Assembly (NCBI GenBank): GCA_023406225.1 | Contig: JAEXWS010000141.1 | Span: forward strand, 1 to 9,618 | Reading direction: 5' to 3' | Source of the DNA: Bacillota bacterium | GTDB lineage: Bacteria; Bacillota; Clostridia; Oscillospirales; Oscillospiraceae | Length of the DNA stretch: 9,618 bases | Shown: positions 5,175 through 9,618 of the stretch, in pieces | How positions within the stretch are numbered: position 1 is the first letter of the stretch | How the letters are laid out: each line of letters begins with the position of its first letter | Translations under genes and position numbers: made by a program | Notes under the pieces: generated by a model | Database searches by the model: none | What the model saw: only the letters and a program-made list of their open reading frames with translations | What the model was told of the DNA's origin: nothing

Positions 5175-5732
5175 TTGAAAAAGAAGAAGGACCCCAAATC
5201 AGGGAAGAAAAAGGAGTCCTCCGGGTTTCGCTGGCCCATACAGGTTTTTTTCATTGCCATCGTGCTTTCCGCGGCGCTGAGCCTGGCATCGGAGACGACG
5301 CTGAAAGGCGCCGGGATCTCTGTCGCGGTGCTGATCCTGGTGCTTTTCATCGGCCTTGGCATCGTGTTCGACGTGATCGGCGTGGCCGTGACCGCCGCGG
5401 ACCCCCGTCCCTTCCACTCCATGGCCGCCCACAAGGAGAAGGGCGCCATCGAGGCTCTGAGCCTGCTGCGCAACGCGGGCCGCGTCTCCAGCATCTGCAA
5501 TGACGTGGTGGGGGACATCTGCGGCATCGTCAGCGGGACCACCGCCGCCGTCATCGTGGTCCGGCTCCAGTCGGCGCTGAGCTTCCGATCCGTGCTGCTG
5601 TCGGTGGCGGTCACCGCGCTGATCTCCGGCCTCACCATCGGCGGCAAGGCGCTGGGCAAAACCTTTGCCATCAGCAAGAGCACCCGGGTCGTGTACTGGG
5701 TGGGCCGGTTTTTGCATGTGTTCCACCGCTGA
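5175..5732 (+). CDS. oapA: OLE-associated membrane protein OapA
   Basis: OapA is the integral membrane protein that binds OLE RNA and brings it to the membrane. With TTG 5175 as start it has 185 residues, close to known OapA. A very basic N-terminus (residues 2-13, eight lysines) is followed by hydrophobic segments at about 20-38, 47-73, 113-130 and 138-160. The conserved FDVIGVAVTAADPRPFHSMA stretch (65-84) follows segment 2. CNDVVGDICGIVSG (108-121) carries the DxxxD motif (D110, D114); as I recall, B. halodurans residues D104 and D108 are the equivalents whose replacement disrupts OLE function. The strongly positive N-terminus could contact RNA (inference). The gene begins 40 bases after the OLE 3' hairpin and ends 17 bases before dxs. 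A general DUF membrane protein is the alternative, but the paired RNA makes OapA compelling. Confidence 0.9.
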   Translation: MKKKKDPKSGKKKESSGFRWPIQVFFIAIVLSAALSLASETTLKGAGISVAVLILVLFIGLGIVFDVIGVAVTAADPRPFHSMAAHKEKGAIEALSLLRNAGRVSSICNDVVGDICGIVSGTTAAVIVVRLQSALSFRSVLLSVAVTALISGLTIGGKALGKTFAISKSTRVVYWVGRFLHVFHR

Positions 5733-5749
5733 GAGGAGATAAATAAGCC

Positions 5750-7606
5750 GTGATCTTGGAAACCATTCATTCCCCCTCCGACGTGAAGGCGCTGGACCGC
5801 GCGCAGCTCCCCATACTCTGCCGAGAGCTGCGGGAATTTCTGGTCGGGCACGTGTCCCAGACCGGCGGCCATCTGGCCTCCAACCTGGGCACTGTGGAAC
5901 TGACCGTAGCCATTCACCGTGTGTTCGACACCGCCAGAGACCGGCTGGTGTTCGACGTGGGTCATCAATGCTACGTCCATAAGGCCCTCACCGGGCGGCA
6001 GGAGCTCTTCGACACCCTCCGCCAGTTCCAGGGCCTGTCCGGCTTTCCAAAGCCCTATGAGAGCGAGCACGACGCCTTCATCGCCGGGCACGCCTCCAAC
6101 TCCGTCTCCGTGGCGCTGGGCATGGCCCGGGCCAGGACCCTCCAGCGCCAGGATTACAGCGTTTTGGCCCTCATCGGAGACGGCGCGCTTACCGGCGGCC
6201 TCGCCTATGAGGGGCTGAACAACGCGGGCGCCTCCGGGGAGCCTCTGATCGTCATTTTGAACGACAACGGCATGTCCATCAATCCCAACGTGGGGGCCAT
6301 GCCGGACCATCTGAGCCGCCTGCGGTCCAAGCCCGCCTACTACCATTTCAAAAAGTGGTACCGGAGCCTCTTCGGCCCCCGCCCGGCGGAAAACGGCCTG
6401 TACCGCTTCAACCACAAGGTGAAATCCTTTCTGAAAAAGACCCTGTGGCCCGGCAGCACGCTGTTTGAGGACATGGGCTTTACCTACCTCGGCCCCATCG
6501 ACGGCCACGACCTGGACCGGCTGGTGAACGTACTGGCCTGGGCCAAGGAGCTGAAGGGTCCCGTGGTGGTCCATGTGAACACCGTCAAGGGCAAGGGATA
6601 CGCCTTTGCGGAGCGGGACCCGGGAAAATTCCACGGCGTCAATCCCTTCGACCCCGCCACGGGCCTTTTGAAAAAGCCGGCGGGAGAGAGCTTTTCCACG
6701 GAATTCGGCAAAACGCTGGTCACCTGCGCCGCGGAGGACGAGCGGGTGTGCGCCATCACCGCCGCCATGGCGGACGGCACCGGGCTGACCGGATTCGCCA
6801 GGGAGTTCCCGGCCCGGTTTTTCGATGTGGCCATCGCCGAGGGGCATGGGGTGTCCATGGCGGCGGGCCTTGCCAAGCAGGGCATGATCCCTGTGTTCGC
6901 GGTGTACTCCACCTTTCTCCAGCGGGGATACGATATGCTGATCCACGACGTCGCCCTCCAGCGGCTCCATGTGGTGCTGGGCGTGGACCGGGCGGGGCTG
7001 GTGGGCAGCGACGGAGAGACCCATCACGGCTGCTTCGACGCGCTGTATCTCTCCGAGATCCCGGGCTTCACCATTTTCTGCCCCTCCAATTTCGCGGAAC
7101 TGCGGCGCATGACCCGTCAGGCCCTGTTTGATCTGGACGGCCCTGCCGCCATCCGGTATCCCCGGGGCGGGGAGGGGGCTTTTCGGGAGGATACTGCCGG
7201 CGCGCCGGTGGTCCGGCTGCGCCGGGGGAGCGACGCGACCATCCTGGCGTACGGAATGCTTGTGAACCACGCGCTGGAGGCGGCGAAACTGCTGGCCGCC
7301 GAGGGCGTCCAGGCCGAGGTCTTGAAGCTGAACCGCATTTCACCCCTGGATCACGAGACGCTGGCGGGCTGGTGCAGCTCGGAGCTGCTGGTGGTGGCGG
7401 AGGATTCCTTCGGCGCGGGCTGCGTGGGCCAGCGGGTGGTTGCCCTGCTGGCGGAGCACGGCGCCGCGCCCCGGCGGCTGATTTTGAAAAACCTGGGCAA
7501 GACGTTCGCCCCCGAGGGCAGCGTGCCCGAGCTGGAGCGCAGCTTCGGCCTGGACGCGGCCGGCATCGCGGCGGCGGTTTTGGAGGCGAGAGACCATGAG
7601 CAATAA
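5750..7606 (+). CDS. dxs: 1-deoxy-D-xylulose-5-phosphate synthase
   Basis: DXS condenses pyruvate and glyceraldehyde 3-phosphate with thiamine diphosphate, the first and controlling step of the MEP isoprenoid pathway. The 618-residue protein is full length. It shows TGGHLASNLGTVELT (38-52, H41), VFDVGHQCYVHKALTGR (67-83), the cofactor motif from GDG (143-145) to NDN (171-173), DGHD (251-254), the acid-base glutamate region AIAEGHGVSMAAG (361-373, E364), YSTFLQRGYD and DRAGLVGSDGETHHG (413-427). The usual AEQHA loop reads AEGHG here. GTG 5750 is used, behind AGAGGAG (5732-5738), and gives the standard N-terminus with HSPSDVKAL. Its 3' end overlaps tlyA by 11 bases. Dxs together with ispA shows that this organism makes isoprenoids by the MEP route. 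Confidence 0.97.
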   Translation: MILETIHSPSDVKALDRAQLPILCRELREFLVGHVSQTGGHLASNLGTVELTVAIHRVFDTARDRLVFDVGHQCYVHKALTGRQELFDTLRQFQGLSGFPKPYESEHDAFIAGHASNSVSVALGMARARTLQRQDYSVLALIGDGALTGGLAYEGLNNAGASGEPLIVILNDNGMSINPNVGAMPDHLSRLRSKPAYYHFKKWYRSLFGPRPAENGLYRFNHKVKSFLKKTLWPGSTLFEDMGFTYLGPIDGHDLDRLVNVLAWAKELKGPVVVHVNTVKGKGYAFAERDPGKFHGVNPFDPATGLLKKPAGESFSTEFGKTLVTCAAEDERVCAITAAMADGTGLTGFAREFPARFFDVAIAEGHGVSMAAGLAKQGMIPVFAVYSTFLQRGYDMLIHDVALQRLHVVLGVDRAGLVGSDGETHHGCFDALYLSEIPGFTIFCPSNFAELRRMTRQALFDLDGPAAIRYPRGGEGAFREDTAGAPVVRLRRGSDATILAYGMLVNHALEAAKLLAAEGVQAEVLKLNRISPLDHETLAGWCSSELLVVAEDSFGAGCVGQRVVALLAEHGAAPRRLILKNLGKTFAPEGSVPELERSFGLDAAGIAAAVLEARDHEQ

Positions 7607-8420
7607 AACGCGGCTGGATGTGCTGCTGGTGGAGCGCGGGCTCCAGGAGAGCCGCCAGAAAGCCCAGGCCACCATTATGAGCGGCCTGGTGTTCGTGAAG
7701 GGCCAGCGGGTGGACAAGCCCGGAACGGCCGTTCTCAACGACGCGGAGATCGAGGTCCGCGGCAGCGCCCTGCGGTATGTGAGCCGGGGCGGGCTGAAGC
7801 TGGAAAAGGCCATGGCCGCATTTCCCATCGCGCTGGAAGGGGCCGTCTGTGGGGACATCGGGGCCTCCACCGGCGGTTTTACCGACTGCATGCTTCAAAA
7901 CGGCGCGTCCAGGGTCTATGCCGTGGACGTGGGCTACGGCCAGCTCGCCTGGAGCCTGCGGAGCGACGGGCGGGTGGTGTGTCTGGAGCGGACCAACGCC
8001 CGGTATCTCACCCATGAGCAGGTCCCGGACGAGCTGGATTTTGCGTCCATCGACGTGAGCTTTATCTCTTTGAAGCTGATCCTGCCCGCCGTCTGCGGGC
8101 TGCTGAAGCCCGCGGGCCATGTGGCGTGCCTCGTAAAGCCGCAGTTTGAGGCCGGGCGGGAAAAGGTGGGCAAAAAGGGCGTGGTCCGGGACCCGGCGGT
8201 CCATCAGGAGGTGCTGGAGCGCTTCTTGGAGCATGCCAAGGAATCCGGCTTTACAGTTCTTGGTTTGACCTACTCTCCCATCCGGGGACCGGAGGGAAAC
8301 ATCGAATACCTGGGGTATCTGGAAAAGGGAGCGCGGGAAGCGGCGGAATTTGATTTGAAGGCTCTGGTGGCGGAGTCCCATGAGACTTTGAAAGAGCGCG
8401 GGGAGGGGAGCGGCCAATGA
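7596..8420 (+). CDS. tlyA: TlyA family rRNA (cytidine-2'-O)-methyltransferase
   Basis: TlyA-family enzymes 2'-O-methylate cytidines of 16S and/or 23S rRNA using S-adenosylmethionine; the old name hemolysin A reflects early assays. The 274-residue protein has an S4 RNA-binding domain (about 5-60, RLDVLLVERGLQESRQKAQA) and an FtsJ-like Rossmann domain with the SAM motif DIGASTGGFTDCML (87-100). The K-D-K-E tetrad expected of 2'-O-methyltransferases is visible: K68 (SRGGLKLEKA), D153 (SIDVSFISL), K181 (LVKPQFEAGR) and E237 (EGNIEYL). The start overlaps the dxs end by 11 bases and has GGAGG at 7582-7586. Length is normal. Which rRNA site is modified cannot be read from the sequence. Confidence 0.94.
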   Translation: MSNKTRLDVLLVERGLQESRQKAQATIMSGLVFVKGQRVDKPGTAVLNDAEIEVRGSALRYVSRGGLKLEKAMAAFPIALEGAVCGDIGASTGGFTDCMLQNGASRVYAVDVGYGQLAWSLRSDGRVVCLERTNARYLTHEQVPDELDFASIDVSFISLKLILPAVCGLLKPAGHVACLVKPQFEAGREKVGKKGVVRDPAVHQEVLERFLEHAKESGFTVLGLTYSPIRGPEGNIEYLGYLEKGAREAAEFDLKALVAESHETLKERGEGSGQ

Positions 8421-9301
8421 ATCCGAAAAAGATCATCCTGTGTCCCAATCCCCACCGGGACCGGGGCATGACGACCACCAAGGCGGCGGACAAGATCCTG
8501 CGGGACATGGGGTTCCGCACGGTGGTCTGCTCCCCGTTCAAGGACCAGAAGGAGGGGGCTTTCGCGGATTACGACGTGCGTCAGCTGACCCAGGAGCTGC
8601 GCTCCGCCGATCTGCTCATTACCTTCGGCGGGGACGGAACCATTTTGCATCTTGCAAAGCTGGCGGCCCTGCACAAGACCCCGGTCCTTGGCGTCAACAT
8701 GGGGGGGCTTGGATTCGTTGCGGAACTGGAGGCCGGGGAGCTGGACGCCCTGCGGAAGCTAAAGGATTGGGAATTTGAGACGGAGCAGCGGATGATGCTG
8801 GACGTCTCGGTGCTTCGGGAGGGCAAACAGATCTATTCCAATCTGGGCCTGAACGACGCGGTCATCCGGGAGGGCCCCATCTCCCATGTCATCCACCTGA
8901 AGATATCCTCCGACGGCCGCCATCTGGCGGATATCGCCGGAGACGGCGTGATCGTGGCGACTCCGACCGGGTCCACGGCCTACTCCCTGTCCGCGGGGGG
9001 GCCGGTGGTGGAACCGGTGGCGCAGACCATGGTGGTCTGTCCCATCTGCACCCACAATATGCGTTTTTCCTCCTACGTGCTCTCTCCGGAGCACACGCTG
9101 ACCATCGAGCTAGAGCGCAACGGCCGCAAGCCGGTGTATCTCTTCGTGGATGAGAGCCGCGGGTTTTCCTTAAAAGCGGACGACCAGGTGCTGGTGCGCA
9201 AGTCCAAATACGTCACGAAGCTGGTCCGCCTGACGGAGAAGAGCTTTTGCGAAATATTTGCCAAGAAAATGCTGCCGGGAGGGTTTTCCGATGAAGAATG
9301 A
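8417..9301 (+). CDS. nadK: NAD kinase
   Basis: NadK phosphorylates NAD to NADP using ATP or polyphosphate and supplies NADPH metabolism, including the reductive steps of the MEP pathway. The 294-residue protein contains the catalytic GGDGT (71-75, within LLITFGGDGTIL), LGVNMGGLGFVAEL (91-104), the NAD-binding LNDAVIREG (145-153; Asp where many family members have Glu) and GDGVIVATPTGSTAYSLSAG (175-194). The C-terminal beta-rich domain ends with an acidic tail. Start ATG 8417 overlaps the tlyA stop as ATGA and has GGGAGGGG at 8401-8408. Its end overlaps argR by 11 bases, so dxs to argR looks like one translationally coupled unit. Confidence 0.96.
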   Translation: MNPKKIILCPNPHRDRGMTTTKAADKILRDMGFRTVVCSPFKDQKEGAFADYDVRQLTQELRSADLLITFGGDGTILHLAKLAALHKTPVLGVNMGGLGFVAELEAGELDALRKLKDWEFETEQRMMLDVSVLREGKQIYSNLGLNDAVIREGPISHVIHLKISSDGRHLADIAGDGVIVATPTGSTAYSLSAGGPVVEPVAQTMVVCPICTHNMRFSSYVLSPEHTLTIELERNGRKPVYLFVDESRGFSLKADDQVLVRKSKYVTKLVRLTEKSFCEIFAKKMLPGGFSDEE

Positions 9302-9618
9302 CCGTCAAAGTATGATCCTGGAGATCATTGCGGAAGAGAATATCGAAACGCAGGAGCAGCTTTTGCTCCGCCTTCAGGAGCGGGGCATCTCCAGCACCCA
9401 GGCCACCATTTCCCGGGACATCAAGCAGATGCACCTGATCAAGGAGCCGGTGGGCCAGGGGGTGTATAAGTACGCCGTCTCCGGCAACCGGACGAAGCTG
9501 AACTTTGCGGAAAAGCTGCGCAACATCTTCCGGGAGAGCATCACCAGCATCGACAGCGCCCAGAACATCGTGGTGATCAAGACCATGCCCGGCCTTGCCA
9601 GCGCGGCCTGCGCCGCGC
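9291..9618 (+). CDS. argR: Arginine repressor ArgR/AhrC, N-terminal part (3' end outside window)
   Basis: The frame from ATG 9291 stays open to the window edge (109 full codons) and encodes an ArgR family regulator, which binds ARG boxes with L-arginine as co-repressor and controls arginine synthesis and breakdown. The N-terminal winged helix is clear: KNDRQSMILEIIAEENIETQ, then SSTQATISRDIKQMHLIK (the family signature, about residues 35-52) and VYKYAVSG. The C-terminal hexamer and arginine-binding domain begins with NIVVIKTMPGLASAACAA; the remaining 40 or so residues are missing because the window ends. GGGAGGG (9277-9283) lies 7 bases before the start, which overlaps nadK by 11 bases. The nadK-argR order matches the standard block, where recN usually comes next. 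Confidence 0.93.
   Translation, partial: MKNDRQSMILEIIAEENIETQEQLLLRLQERGISSTQATISRDIKQMHLIKEPVGQGVYKYAVSGNRTKLNFAEKLRNIFRESITSIDSAQNIVVIKTMPGLASAACAA

Noticed and set aside
5087..7270. 727-codon open frame on the minus strand opposite oapA and dxs.
   Set aside because: It is a shadow of the codon bias of dxs in a GC-rich genome; dxs carries all family motifs, and the minus-strand product is rich in His/Gly/Arg with no recognisable domain.
7068..8417. 449-codon minus-strand open frame opposite dxs and tlyA.
   Set aside because: Low-complexity Pro/Arg-rich translation with no motif, fully overlapping two clearly functional genes.
9213..9586. Minus-strand open frames at 9213-9434 and 9374-9586.
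   Set aside because: They are opposite argR, whose plus-strand frame has a ribosome site and the ArgR signature; it is simply not closed by a stop within the window.

Overview
The window is a chromosomal segment of a GC-rich, endospore-forming Firmicute. It is probably a gut-type Clostridia of the Oscillospirales; that placement is inferred from the protein flavour, the spoIIIA genes and the gene order. All supported genes are on the + strand and form the widely conserved block spoIIIAG (partial) - spoIIIAH - asp23/yqhY - nusB - xseA - xseB - ispA - [large RNA] - oapA - dxs - tlyA - nadK - argR (partial). The Bacillus-type version of this block also carries accB-accC before yqhY and folD before xseA; both are absent here.

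Region 1 (1-938) is the end of the sporulation operon: the C-terminus of SpoIIIAG and complete SpoIIIAH, both parts of the mother cell-forespore channel. Region 2 (942-1953) starts at a good housekeeping promoter (TTGTAT-17-TAAAAT), carries an Asp23/Gls24 protein and nusB, and ends in an intrinsic terminator. Region 3 (1983-4345) is xseA-xseB-ispA, tightly coupled, ending in a very strong terminator (12-bp stem plus six T).

Region 4 (about 4380-5134) is the most interesting part. It is an AT-rich promoter island followed by about 650 bases with no credible protein but extensive base pairing, including an 18-bp helix joining its two ends. By position (between ispA and a small membrane protein gene upstream of dxs), size and structure it is an OLE RNA (Ornate, Large, Extremophilic). 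The next gene encodes its membrane partner OapA, with four hydrophobic segments and the DxxxD motif (DVVGD). OLE ribonucleoproteins are among the largest structured bacterial RNAs whose biochemical role is not settled. They are membrane-associated and linked to stress and Mg2+ physiology in Bacillus halodurans.

Region 5 (5175-9618) is oapA-dxs-tlyA-nadK-argR, with short gaps or overlaps throughout. Because a strong terminator lies just upstream of the OLE promoter, this promoter may supply both OLE and the downstream genes for isoprenoid precursor synthesis (dxs), rRNA 2'-O-methylation (tlyA), NADP synthesis (nadK) and arginine regulation (argR). OLE may therefore double as a very long 5' leader. 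No CRISPR array, tRNA, rRNA, insertion sequence or phage gene was seen.
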